Positions 1 to 7,738 are shown, numbered from the stretch's first letter. The stretch is DNA of 7,770 bases from Oscillospiraceae bacterium (GCA_016303235.1 JAEDMB010000088.1:1-7770), one strand, 5' to 3'. The notes: generated by a model from the sequence alone, not told the origin. Program-made: numbers and translations.

Positions 1-1189
1 CGGAATAATCAATAAGTTTCTTAAATTCCTTTTCAGTGCCAAGAATATCCGAAATTTCAGCATTTGTATCAATTTTCCGGCATATCTGTGAATCAGTCCA
101 GTTATAATAAGTCAGAACTATATTTTCAACATCATTCTGACTGAAATTTTCAAGAATATCAACAGCCTGCGTATATCCCGTAAGGGATATTTTTTTATCT
201 GACGGAATACCCATAACAGAAGATTTTTTTTCAGTACCGCCGTAAAGATTGATATAAAGCGGAATATTATTATTTTCACTCACAGGCGAAAGATTATAAG
301 TTTCCATAATATATTCACGGTATTTTTTTGCAATATCAGAATATCCTGCGTTATATTTTTCAATAGGATAATATCTGACTTCAATATCATCGCACTGTAT
401 ATTTCCGCTTTCAAAAACAGTAATATCAGAATCCGTCATTGAAAAATTATCAGTATCACGTATGACAAATGAAAAATTACATGTATTAAGTTCACCGGTA
501 TCGGCATTAATAAATACATTTGAATCTCCTTTTGATGCAACCGCAAGAAAAGCATTTCCGTTTTTAACAGCTCCGTAACAGGGAAGATAAATCTGTTTTT
601 TATCAGCAGTTTTTTTATCGGGAACTAATGAAATATTATCTCCGTAAACTCTCTGCGAATATGAATTTTTCTTATCGCTGAAACGTATCAAAGCACCGCA
701 CCCGTCGGGAATAACAAAATATCCGTCATCATCTGAATTTGCAGAACCTAAAAGCGGAAGAACTGATATTTTTAAAACAAGTGCATTACTGTTTTCTGCT
801 ATTTCAGAAGTCCTGATACTTGCCCGGAAATAATCTTTTTCCTGAATATATTCAACAGAATATTTTATTCCGATTTTATAATAATCATATGTAACGCAAG
901 CTCCTCCGGAAATTTCCGAAATACTGATTCTGCATTTATCATCTCCCGAATTTATACTCTTAACGCTTTTTTCAGAAGGTATCCCGTAAGTAAGTGAGCT
1001 TGAAAAATCTCCGCAATCCCATTTATATCCGGTATATTTATTTTCAATTTCAATCAAATCAGAATCAGAAACAGAATTATAATCTGTATTTTCACTGTAT
1101 ACGGAAACTTCTGAACTTTTCTCCGAACATGACGGAAATATTATCATAATAAATAAAATCATGAAAACGGAAAATATTTTGTTTCTCAT
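1..1189 (-). CDS. DUF5696-like surface lipoprotein, 3' end cut off by the window edge
   Basis: An open frame runs from the ATG at 1189-1187 to the left edge without a stop: 396 whole codons plus one base. Residues 1-20 are a lipoprotein signal (KIFSVFMILFIMIIFPS) followed by C21; the lipobox Phe-Pro-Ser-Cys is slightly atypical at -3. Residues about 45-300 are rich in predicted beta strands and contain DGYFVIPDGCGALIRF (155-170), a motif I associate with DUF5696. AGYSDIAKKYREYIMETYNL (281-300) then leads to PLYINLYGGTEKKSSVMGIP (310-329) and a start of alternating strands and helices, GYTQAVDILENF and ENIVLTYYNW (338-364), like the opening of a (beta/alpha)-barrel such as glycoside hydrolases have. 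Any catalytic residues on later strands would lie outside the window. It starts three bases after the Yip1 gene and is probably in the same operon. The family call rests on memory of motifs; hydrolase activity is only a guess from the fold and the neighbours. Confidence 0.82.
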   Translation of the reverse strand, partial: MRNKIFSVFMILFIMIIFPSCSEKSSEVSVYSENTDYNSVSDSDLIEIENKYTGYKWDCGDFSSSLTYGIPSEKSVKSINSGDDKCRISISEISGGACVTYDYYKIGIKYSVEYIQEKDYFRASIRTSEIAENSNALVLKISVLPLLGSANSDDDGYFVIPDGCGALIRFSDKKNSYSQRVYGDNISLVPDKKTADKKQIYLPCYGAVKNGNAFLAVASKGDSNVFINADTGELNTCNFSFVIRDTDNFSMTDSDITVFESGNIQCDDIEVRYYPIEKYNAGYSDIAKKYREYIMETYNLSPVSENNNIPLYINLYGGTEKKSSVMGIPSDKKISLTGYTQAVDILENFSQNDVENIVLTYYNWTDSQICRKIDTNAEISDILGTEKEFKKLIDYS

Positions 1190-1192
1190 AAG

Positions 1193-3133
1193 TCAGCTCC
1201 TTATTCTGTAAGATATTTCAGTAAGAAGTGAAAGAATAAATACATAAATCTGCTGAAAAAGGCACAGCACAAGCACAGCAAGACAAATCATTACGGCAAT
1301 ACCCAGAACTGTCATAATAACAGCAATAAAAGTTTCCTTAAAACTGTAATGATGAACTTCTCTAACTGAATTAAAAACAAGTATAACTGTCCATATTATT
1401 CCGGCAATCCTGATTATCTGCATAAAAACATATTCATCTCTTATAAGGACATGCGAAAGAATAACATTAATAAAAAGCTGTGCTGTATATGGAATAACTG
1501 CTCCTGAAGTTGCGATGAAAATATTTCCGAATGTTCCGCACCCTCCGAAAAAAGTTCCGCATGCACGGCTTGAAATACACCACAAAAGAAATATTCCGAT
1601 ACTTTTTACAAAATAGGGAATTATATTAAAAACTCTCTGTTCCTCAATACGGAACTGCAGTCCGTAAAGAGTTCCGTCTGCTATTGTAGCCATAAAGAAA
1701 ACAAAAAGAATAACAAGCGAATTTTTAACGGAATTTTTAAATTTCAGTGACGGCATTTTCAGGCAAAGCAAAACAATCAGGGCAATAATAATTATAACGA
1801 ATCCAAAATTTTCAGAAATAAAATCCTCTCTCCACCCCTCAAAAGCTCTGTTGTATATATCCGAAAGCTCAGCACGTTTTGAATAATCCACAGCATTTTT
1901 ATAATCACCAAGTACAAGAAATGCAGATGAAATTTTATTATAAGCCGTAAGACAGTTTGCATCTCTTACGAGAACTTCTTTCCAAATCTCAATTGATTCG
2001 GAATATTTACCCGAATTATAAAGACTTTCAGCATTTTCAATAAGCTTTCCGAAATCTGTTTTTTTAAAAACCGTAACAGTATTTTTCATACTGTCAAGAA
2101 CGAATAAATTATCTCCATAGCTTTCCACGGCTGAAACTCTTTCAAAGCCTCCGAGCTGATTTGATTTTCCGCCCGAAATAAATATAAGATTACAGTCTTT
2201 ATCATAAGTAAAGATTTTTCCGTATCTGAAATCAAGGCAGTTAATATATCCGTTTTCAGAAATATCAATATCACAGAACATATTTTTTTCCTGTACTGAA
2301 TACAAATCGGGATAATCGCCGAATATATTTGTATTATACATAAATAAATTCTGTCCGGCGGAATTTAATTTTTTTATAATATCAGTATTCTGATTTTCGG
2401 AAGATGTACATGTATAAATAAAATTTCCGCTGTCAATGTCAAAGCCGGAAATTCCGGAAGGAATATTTCTTTTTCTCCTTGATTTTTTACTGTCACTGCG
2501 GAAAATATTTTTTATATTTTCAAGAATAATATCCTTTGGCTTATCGGTACGGTTAGCACCGAAAAATCCAAGAAAATCACCGTCCGGACTGAACATGACA
2601 GCTCCGGAATAAACATTGCTCAAAACGGCATAAATATTTCCGTAATTATCGGCTATTACTTTCTGCGGAATAAATGTGCTGTAATTATATGCACTGTCAT
2701 CGGGAATATTAATTTCAAGAATTATATTTCCGTCATAATCAGATACAAGTATTCTTGAATTTTCGCTGTCGGCAATATAAATTTTTTCAGAATCCGCAAA
2801 AATACCGGACGGATTTTTCAAAAATGTTTCTGAACCGTCAGGCATAGTGAAACGGCTGTATATTTTAATAATCCTTTCGAGTGAAATATCAAGGCATAAA
2901 ATTCTGTTGTTTCCGGAATCAGCTATAAAAAACCTGTCACCGCATATAAAAATATCATTCGGGGAATTAAATTCCGAAATTTTCAAATCTCCGCCCGAAA
3001 CTGTTTTTTCAGCAGTATATCCCGCCTGTGAAAGAACAGCATCGCCCCTCTGATTATAATTATAGGATTCTGCCGAAACATCAAATCTGAAAAGAGTCAG
3101 GAAAATAAAAATCAATAAAAAAAGCTTTTTCAT
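1193..3133 (-). CDS. NHL-type beta-propeller, TPR and Yip1-family membrane protein
   Basis: I recognise the architecture but no function is known. Residues 1-21 are a signal peptide ending Val-Ser-Ala. Residues about 55-358 carry NHL-like propeller repeats, best seen in PNDIFICGDRFFIADSGNNR (58-77) and PSGIFADSEKIYIADSENSR (108-127), with further blades near 156-190, 228-264, 287-320 and 331-357. A basic loop, KKSRRKR, sits at 216-222. Residues 363-431 look like two TPR helix pairs (LYNSGKYSESIEIWKEVL; AFLVLGDYKNAVDYSKRA). Residues 444-458 form the first membrane segment and 470-646 a Yip1-family domain with about five more; GTFGNIFIATSGAVIPYTAQ (533-552) and a WTVILVFNSVREVHHYS stretch (581-597) are characteristic. 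The signal peptide places the propeller and TPR outside the cell, ahead of the membrane domain. The gene sits 11 bases after the permease and three bases before the DUF5696 gene. An accessory, sensing or scaffolding part of the importer is possible, but this is inferred from context only. Confidence 0.88.
   Translation of the reverse strand: MKKLFLLIFIFLTLFRFDVSAESYNYNQRGDAVLSQAGYTAEKTVSGGDLKISEFNSPNDIFICGDRFFIADSGNNRILCLDISLERIIKIYSRFTMPDGSETFLKNPSGIFADSEKIYIADSENSRILVSDYDGNIILEINIPDDSAYNYSTFIPQKVIADNYGNIYAVLSNVYSGAVMFSPDGDFLGFFGANRTDKPKDIILENIKNIFRSDSKKSRRKRNIPSGISGFDIDSGNFIYTCTSSENQNTDIIKKLNSAGQNLFMYNTNIFGDYPDLYSVQEKNMFCDIDISENGYINCLDFRYGKIFTYDKDCNLIFISGGKSNQLGGFERVSAVESYGDNLFVLDSMKNTVTVFKKTDFGKLIENAESLYNSGKYSESIEIWKEVLVRDANCLTAYNKISSAFLVLGDYKNAVDYSKRAELSDIYNRAFEGWREDFISENFGFVIIIIALIVLLCLKMPSLKFKNSVKNSLVILFVFFMATIADGTLYGLQFRIEEQRVFNIIPYFVKSIGIFLLWCISSRACGTFFGGCGTFGNIFIATSGAVIPYTAQLFINVILSHVLIRDEYVFMQIIRIAGIIWTVILVFNSVREVHHYSFKETFIAVIMTVLGIAVMICLAVLVLCLFQQIYVFILSLLTEISYRIRS
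1197..1202 (-). promoter_or_regulatory. Ribosome binding site of the DUF5696 gene
   Basis: The minus strand reads AAGGAG, a strong Shine-Dalgarno, seven bases before the ATG at 1189. It lies inside the final codons of the propeller/Yip1 gene, whose TGA stop (1195-1193) is in the spacer. It decides the start of the gene that runs off the left edge. Confidence 0.8.
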
Positions 3134-3140
3134 ATTTAAA

Positions 3141-3147
3141 CTCCCTA
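3141..3147 (-). promoter_or_regulatory. Ribosome binding site overlapping the stop of the second permease
   Basis: The minus strand reads TAGGGAG, in which TAG is the stop codon of the permease gene and AGGGAG is a good Shine-Dalgarno match. Seven bases separate it from the ATG at 3133, so it fixes that start. As at 4898-4902, stop and ribosome site share bases, which points to coupled translation. Confidence 0.7.
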
Positions 3148-3987
3148 ACCGCTTATTCCGGAATGAGCCATAGTTTTTATAACACTTTTTCTTGCAAATA
3201 TAAATATTATTACAGGAGGCAAAAGCATAATTACCGATGCGGAAGCAGATATTCCCGTTTTAGATATTCCCGAGGCGGTAAGCTGTTGAATTACAGTAGG
3301 GAGCGTCTTTAAATTTTCTTTGTATATAAAGCTACCGCTCTGCATATTCCAAGCCGACTGGAAAGCAAATATCATAACAGTTGCAATAGCAGGTTTCTGA
3401 TTTGGCATAACAATCTGCCAGCATATTCTGAAAAGATTAGCGCCGTCAATTTTTCCCGCCTCAATAATTTCATCGGGAACCTGCGATATGCTCTGACGCA
3501 TAAGGAAAAGCGACATCGGAGATGCTATCATCGGAAAAATCAATGCTCTGTAAGTATTAATCATATTCAGCCTGGCTATAAGAGTATATTGCATAATATA
3601 TATAACATTGCTCTGATAGAGAAGTGATACCACTATAAAGGCATTGAGAAAATTTTTACCCTTGAAACGGCATTTTGCAAGGACAAATCCCGCCATAGCC
3701 GAAAAAATACACTGCAATACAGTAACAGAAAGAGTTACAAGCATACTGTTAAAGAAATATCTTGAAAACGGTACAAGCTGAGACTTGCTCAAATCTTCAA
3801 GCATGTTTCTGAAATTGTCAAGAGTAGGATTAAGAGTGTAAAGCTTTGGCGGAAATACAAAAAGTTCCTGTTCGGGCTTGAAAGCCATTACAAAAGCAAG
3901 ATATATCGGCAAAGCCATAAAAATGCCGAAAACAGTCAGAAATAAAAATACTGCAATGTTTCCCGCTCTCCTGTCCGAATGTTTCAT
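3145..3987 (-). CDS. Carbohydrate ABC transporter permease, MalG/UgpE type
   Basis: This 280-residue inner-membrane protein is the second pore subunit and should pair with the MalF-like permease encoded just before it. The EAA loop is at residues 174-199, with I175, E176, A177, G178, D181, G182 and the closing M194-P195. LNPTLDNFRNML (52-63) and SLFLMRQSISQVPDEIIEAG (159-178) are the usual signatures of the MalG/UgpE/AraQ branch, and W213-N214 fits the conserved tryptophan-asparagine after the fifth membrane segment. Six hydrophobic segments occur at roughly 10-36, 79-105, 112-134, 143-165, 199-215 and 248-266. Length is normal. It starts seven bases after its partner gene and ends 11 bases before the propeller/Yip1 gene, so all are probably on one messenger. 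Family is certain, substrate unknown. Confidence 0.96.
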   Translation of the reverse strand: MKHSDRRAGNIAVFLFLTVFGIFMALPIYLAFVMAFKPEQELFVFPPKLYTLNPTLDNFRNMLEDLSKSQLVPFSRYFFNSMLVTLSVTVLQCIFSAMAGFVLAKCRFKGKNFLNAFIVVSLLYQSNVIYIMQYTLIARLNMINTYRALIFPMIASPMSLFLMRQSISQVPDEIIEAGKIDGANLFRICWQIVMPNQKPAIATVMIFAFQSAWNMQSGSFIYKENLKTLPTVIQQLTASGISKTGISASASVIMLLPPVIIFIFARKSVIKTMAHSGISG

Positions 3988-3994
3988 AAAAAAA

Positions 3995-4888
3995 TCACTG
4001 CTCCTGATTAAGAAATTTATTTACAAGCATATTTGAAATATACATAAATATGAAAAGTACAACGCATATTGCAGAGGCGTAACCCATTTCATAGCGAATC
4101 CAGCCGTAGTCATAAGCGTGAGTCATTATAGTATGGGCTTTATAATCCGTACTCGGAAAGCCTACAAGATTCTGTGCAACAGCTCCGGCAGTAAAGGAGC
4201 TTACAATCTGCATTACAGAGGCAAAAAGCAACTGCGGTTTCATAAGCGGAAGAGTAATATATATAAGTTCCTGCCAGCGGTTTGAAATTCCCTCAACAGC
4301 ACCTGCTTCATAATATGAGGGGTCTATATTCTGAAATCCGGCAGTAAATGCAAGGAATCCCGCCCCGAGGCTTATCCATAGCTGTACAACAATTACGACT
4401 CCGAGAACATATCTTGAATCAGTAAGCCACTGAACCGGTGAAATTATTATTCCGAGCTTCATAAGAACAGAATTAAAATATCCGTATCTGTCACCGCTGA
4501 AAATCAACTGCCATACAGCATATATATTAGCCATAGACGGAGTATAGAAAACCAGTGTAAAAACTGTTCTCAAAGCAGATGGCATCTGATTTATAAACCA
4601 TGCAAGCATAAAGCAAAGTGCATAGCTGACCGGAGCTGTAACGACTGCAAATATAAGAGTAACTCTTATAGATTTCATAAAAATTCTGTCATTCAGAAAA
4701 AGATTTCTGAAATTTTCAAGTCCTATGAAATCCGGTTTCTGCACTATATTGAAATCCGTAAAGGCTACCGGAACTGACATAACAACCGGTATTACAGTAA
4801 ACAGTATGAAAAAAATCATAAAGGGTGCAAGCATAAGATAACATTCGCCCGAACTCCTTATTTCTTTGAAAGTCTTTTTAAAATTCAT
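3995..4888 (-). CDS. Sugar ABC transporter permease, MalF/UgpA type
   Basis: This 297-residue inner-membrane permease would form half of the translocation pore of a carbohydrate importer of the binding-protein-dependent CUT1 type. Six hydrophobic segments are visible, roughly at residues 16-40, 74-100, 108-131, 160-185, 217-236 and 268-290. The cytoplasmic EAA loop that docks on the ATPase is clear at 193-217, with key residues E194, A195, G196, G200 and the closing L213-P214. The early sequence PDFIGLENFRNLF (52-64) is typical of the MalF/UgpA partner, and the length is normal for this family without the large periplasmic loop of enterobacterial MalF. The gene follows the binding-protein gene by 11 bases and precedes the second permease by seven. 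No ATPase gene is visible in the window. Family and role are certain; substrate is not. Confidence 0.96.
   Translation of the reverse strand: MNFKKTFKEIRSSGECYLMLAPFMIFFILFTVIPVVMSVPVAFTDFNIVQKPDFIGLENFRNLFLNDRIFMKSIRVTLIFAVVTAPVSYALCFMLAWFINQMPSALRTVFTLVFYTPSMANIYAVWQLIFSGDRYGYFNSVLMKLGIIISPVQWLTDSRYVLGVVIVVQLWISLGAGFLAFTAGFQNIDPSYYEAGAVEGISNRWQELIYITLPLMKPQLLFASVMQIVSSFTAGAVAQNLVGFPSTDYKAHTIMTHAYDYGWIRYEMGYASAICVVLFIFMYISNMLVNKFLNQEQ
4001..4005 (-). promoter_or_regulatory. Ribosome binding site with a long spacer for the second permease
   Basis: The minus strand reads AGGAG inside the last codons of the first permease gene, 13 bases before the ATG at 3987. That is longer than the usual 5 to 9 bases, and the gap ends in seven consecutive T. 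No in-frame GTG or TTG lies closer to it, so the ATG at 3987 stands as the best start, perhaps helped by coupling to the stop at 3997-3995. Confidence 0.55.
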
Positions 4889-4897
4889 CTCGAAAAA

Positions 4898-4902
4898 TCC
4901 TA
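4898..4902 (-). promoter_or_regulatory. Ribosome binding site overlapping the upstream stop codon
   Basis: The minus strand reads TAGGA, in which TAG (4902-4900) is the stop codon of the binding-protein gene. It lies nine bases before the ATG at 4888. It is a modest match, and its overlap with the stop suggests that translation of the permease is coupled to the gene before it. Confidence 0.5.
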
Positions 4903-7728
4903 ACCTGTATTTTCAAGCTTACGCCTGATTTCATTATTTATGTCTCTGTTGTACCATATAAGAGTATCTCTCGGATTCTGACCGTTATTGACAGTTTCCC
5001 TGAAAGCGTTCATAATATTTCTTGTAACGGCATATGAAGAAGTTATAATCGGAATTTCTTCAAGTTCTTCACGCTGAATCATAAGCCTTTCAAGTTCGGA
5101 ATAAGACCATGACAGACTTTTAAGAGCCTCTGTATTTGCAGTAGCAAATCTGCCTGTAATTCCCATAACACATTCAAGCCTGTTGCTGTATTCCGTCTGA
5201 ATTTCAGAGCTTGTAAACCATTTTATAAATTCCCATGCCTTATCTTTTTTACTTTCGTCCTTATTGAAGATAACGGCAGAAGTTCCGTTTGAATTTACGG
5301 CATGAGAAACAGTTCCGTCATCTCGTACAGTTGCGGGAACTGAAGTAAAATTCCATAATCCTTTTATTTCAGGAGCAAGAGCCTCAAGATTATTGAAAAA
5401 CGTATAATCAGCAATTATTATGGGATATTCGCCTGTTCTGAAACGGCTGAAAGCATCATATGACTGCATAAAGCCGTATTTTCTGTAAAAATCCGTCCAC
5501 TGTTCAAAAGCGGAAACACATTCGGGTGAATCAAGCACAGACTGCGTCAAATCCTCATTGTAGTAATTCAGACCTTTCTGAAGCAAAAGACATGCAAAAG
5601 TATTTCCGGTTTCAGTGGCAGGAGAAATATTATTTGAAGGCAGTACAAGACCAACTGACATATAGTTTCTCTGAATTGCCGGCAACATATCAATAAGCTC
5701 CTGCCATGTTTCGGGAGGAGAATCAAAACCGAGTTCCATGAGAATATCTTCCCTGTAAAACATCATCGCCCAGCTCTGACTTACGGGAATACCGTAGCAA
5801 CCGCCGTTGTATTCATAATTTACAACAGCATTGCTCTGAAAACGTTTTTTTATTTCCGGATAGTCCTCAAAATCCTCAAAATTGACAAGAAGTCCTCTTG
5901 ATGCAAGATTAACCGGATATTCACCGCCGAGAAACAATGCAACATCAGGCTGGTTTCCGGTCATAGACGCCTCCGTAATTCCTCCCGAAACAAGATTAAC
6001 TGATACGGGAATATCCGGATTTTCAGTCATAAATTCTGATTCTGCAAGTTCCCTTATAATCTGAGCCTGTTCACGTCCGGAATTAACCCAGACTTCAATG
6101 CAGTCATCACCGGAAATATCAGATACAGATGAATAGTCAACAAAAAATGAACTTATAAAAGAACAGAATCCAAATTCAAGGGATTTCAGAAAATTCCCCT
6201 TAGTATCTGAAAAATTCTGATTTTCAGTGCAAAGCTCTATGTAATCGATTTCAAGGGGAGTTTTCCGGCAGTCCCTTTCCCAAGCCGAAAGAATTGAAAT
6301 ATTATCATGTATTTCTGAAATATACTGCGGAATTTTCAGAGGCTTTTCAATGCACCTGTCAAGAATATTTGTCATGCCTGTAATTGCCGATGCCTCTGAA
6401 CCATAAGAATCAGAAATGTCTTCAATACTTTTTTTAATATTCTTCAGTTCCGATGAAAATTGTCCGAAGTCGTCAAGAAGTTCAGGGAGCTTTTCATGCA
6501 CATAATAATCCGTATATTTATCAGGCTGAACGCCTGTAATCATAAGAATATTTTTATAATACTCATTAATTTCGGATAGAATTTTATCAATTCTGCGGAG
6601 ATATTCTGATATTTCATCAGGTACTGCCTCAACAGTAATAAAATGGTCGCTTTCGGAATCAAGATATATATATCCCTCCGGAGAAACAATATTCCATTCA
6701 GAGCCATAATGAAATTTTATATTATTTAATTCTTCAAAGGGAATCTGACCATCTATATAAATTCTTCTTGAAGAACAGAATCCTCTCATTTCGTCCTGAC
6801 GTGATTTTATACCTATTCTGTAAAATCCTGTCTTTATTTTTTCTTTCGGAATAAGCCATGTAATACTCTGAAAAGGCTGATTCCAGCTTGAATCACCTAT
6901 TGTATTATATATCAGGTTGTCATAATCTGACGGAGAAACAAGATAATCTGAATTATCATAAGTCGGACAGAGTACGGAAGAAGATTTATATAATGCACTT
7001 TCCCCCTCTATTCTGATTTTATTATCAGCAGTATCTGAAAAATCCACATCAAGCGAATTAATATAATCATCATATGATTTTAAACTTTCCGGCTGACGAA
7101 TTATAAAATTTTCTATTTCGAGAGATGCCCTCTCAAAGCTGAATGAAATCTGATTTTTACCCTTTTCGAAATAAAATACAAGAGGTTCACTGAAAAGCCC
7201 GTCAGTATCATTTATAAAGCTTTTTATCTGCATTTCTTTCTGAATCTGAAAAGGGCGGATTTGATTTCCCTTTGAATCCTTTTTTATTTCCCCCTCGTCA
7301 GTCCATACCCTGTTAAGAATAAGCCTTGACGCCGTATCATAGGGAATATTTCCATTAATGCTGACTGAAAATTCTATATTCTGACTGCTTGAAACCAAGG
7401 GACAGTAATTTATTTCAATACAGTATATACCTGTTTCCGGTATATCTATATCATAGGAAATACTTCCCTGTGGCTTGTCAAGCACAACAGTACTGTCTTT
7501 TTTGCAGGCATTTTCAGCTGATTTATAATCAACGGCATTTACAGTAATTTTATAATCAGGACGTTCTGAATTACAGTATAAATCATAGTAATCACAGTAT
7601 GAAATATTTTTGCTGTATGAAAATTCACATAAATCTGATTTTTCATAATCAGCATATGCCAGTATATCAAAATCAGATTCAAAAAACACAAGCATTACTG
7701 CAACAAGAAATGATATAAATTTTTTCAT
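4900..7728 (-). CDS. Long multidomain extracellular solute-binding protein of a carbohydrate ABC importer
   Basis: This 942-residue secreted protein should bind a carbohydrate and deliver it to the two permeases encoded next. Residues 1-26 are a signal peptide with an Ala-Tyr-Ala cleavage site at 24-26; there is no lipobox cysteine. Residues about 60-210 and 236-370 look like two beta-sandwich, carbohydrate-binding-like domains; the second begins with IRIEGESALY. Residues 373-500 are a helical spacer with MITGVQPDKYTDY (396-408) and TPLEIDYIEL (490-499), which I recall from long Paenibacillus binding proteins. An amphipathic stretch follows at 511-535. Residues 541-942 are a family 1-type solute-binding domain: EVWVNSGRE at 545-553, PDVALFLGGEY at 594-604, SWAMMFYRED at 652-661, ETWQELID at 673-680 and AWEFIKWFTS at 831-840. 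Typical binding proteins have about 430 residues, so the N-terminal half is extra. It is the first gene of the operon and ends 11 bases before the permease. The solute-binding call is very sure; the N-terminal domain calls are inferred from pattern, and the substrate is unknown. Confidence 0.93.
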   Translation of the reverse strand: MKKFISFLVAVMLVFFESDFDILAYADYEKSDLCEFSYSKNISYCDYYDLYCNSERPDYKITVNAVDYKSAENACKKDSTVVLDKPQGSISYDIDIPETGIYCIEINYCPLVSSSQNIEFSVSINGNIPYDTASRLILNRVWTDEGEIKKDSKGNQIRPFQIQKEMQIKSFINDTDGLFSEPLVFYFEKGKNQISFSFERASLEIENFIIRQPESLKSYDDYINSLDVDFSDTADNKIRIEGESALYKSSSVLCPTYDNSDYLVSPSDYDNLIYNTIGDSSWNQPFQSITWLIPKEKIKTGFYRIGIKSRQDEMRGFCSSRRIYIDGQIPFEELNNIKFHYGSEWNIVSPEGYIYLDSESDHFITVEAVPDEISEYLRRIDKILSEINEYYKNILMITGVQPDKYTDYYVHEKLPELLDDFGQFSSELKNIKKSIEDISDSYGSEASAITGMTNILDRCIEKPLKIPQYISEIHDNISILSAWERDCRKTPLEIDYIELCTENQNFSDTKGNFLKSLEFGFCSFISSFFVDYSSVSDISGDDCIEVWVNSGREQAQIIRELAESEFMTENPDIPVSVNLVSGGITEASMTGNQPDVALFLGGEYPVNLASRGLLVNFEDFEDYPEIKKRFQSNAVVNYEYNGGCYGIPVSQSWAMMFYREDILMELGFDSPPETWQELIDMLPAIQRNYMSVGLVLPSNNISPATETGNTFACLLLQKGLNYYNEDLTQSVLDSPECVSAFEQWTDFYRKYGFMQSYDAFSRFRTGEYPIIIADYTFFNNLEALAPEIKGLWNFTSVPATVRDDGTVSHAVNSNGTSAVIFNKDESKKDKAWEFIKWFTSSEIQTEYSNRLECVMGITGRFATANTEALKSLSWSYSELERLMIQREELEEIPIITSSYAVTRNIMNAFRETVNNGQNPRDTLIWYNRDINNEIRRKLENTG

Positions 7729-7732
7729 ATAT

Positions 7733-7738
7733 TCACCT
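7733..7738 (-). promoter_or_regulatory. Ribosome binding site of the solute-binding protein gene
   Basis: The minus strand reads AGGTGA, a perfect six-base match to the 3' half of the full Shine-Dalgarno consensus. Four bases separate it from the ATG at 7728-7726. It supports that ATG, which also begins a good signal peptide, as the true start. Confidence 0.75.

Noticed and set aside
2086..2274. Minus-strand open frame of 62 codons in another frame
   Set aside because: It overlaps the propeller region of the 646-residue protein in a different frame, with no support of its own.
2468..2486. Internal Shine-Dalgarno-like AAGGAG within the propeller gene, suggesting an internal start
   Set aside because: The bases encode the basic loop of the propeller, and no in-frame ATG, GTG or TTG follows at a useful distance.
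2847..3053. Plus-strand open frame of 68 codons
   Set aside because: It lies wholly inside the propeller domain on the opposite strand, shows no recognised family, and is explained as a shadow of the real gene.
3134..3144. Possible terminator or second promoter between the permease and the propeller/Yip1 gene
   Set aside because: The gap is only 11 bases and is occupied by a ribosome binding site; no hairpin or promoter-like pair is seen.
5882..6064. Plus-strand open frame of 60 codons
   Set aside because: It is antisense to the solute-binding domain and its protein has no recognisable features; the minus-strand frame is clearly the coding one.
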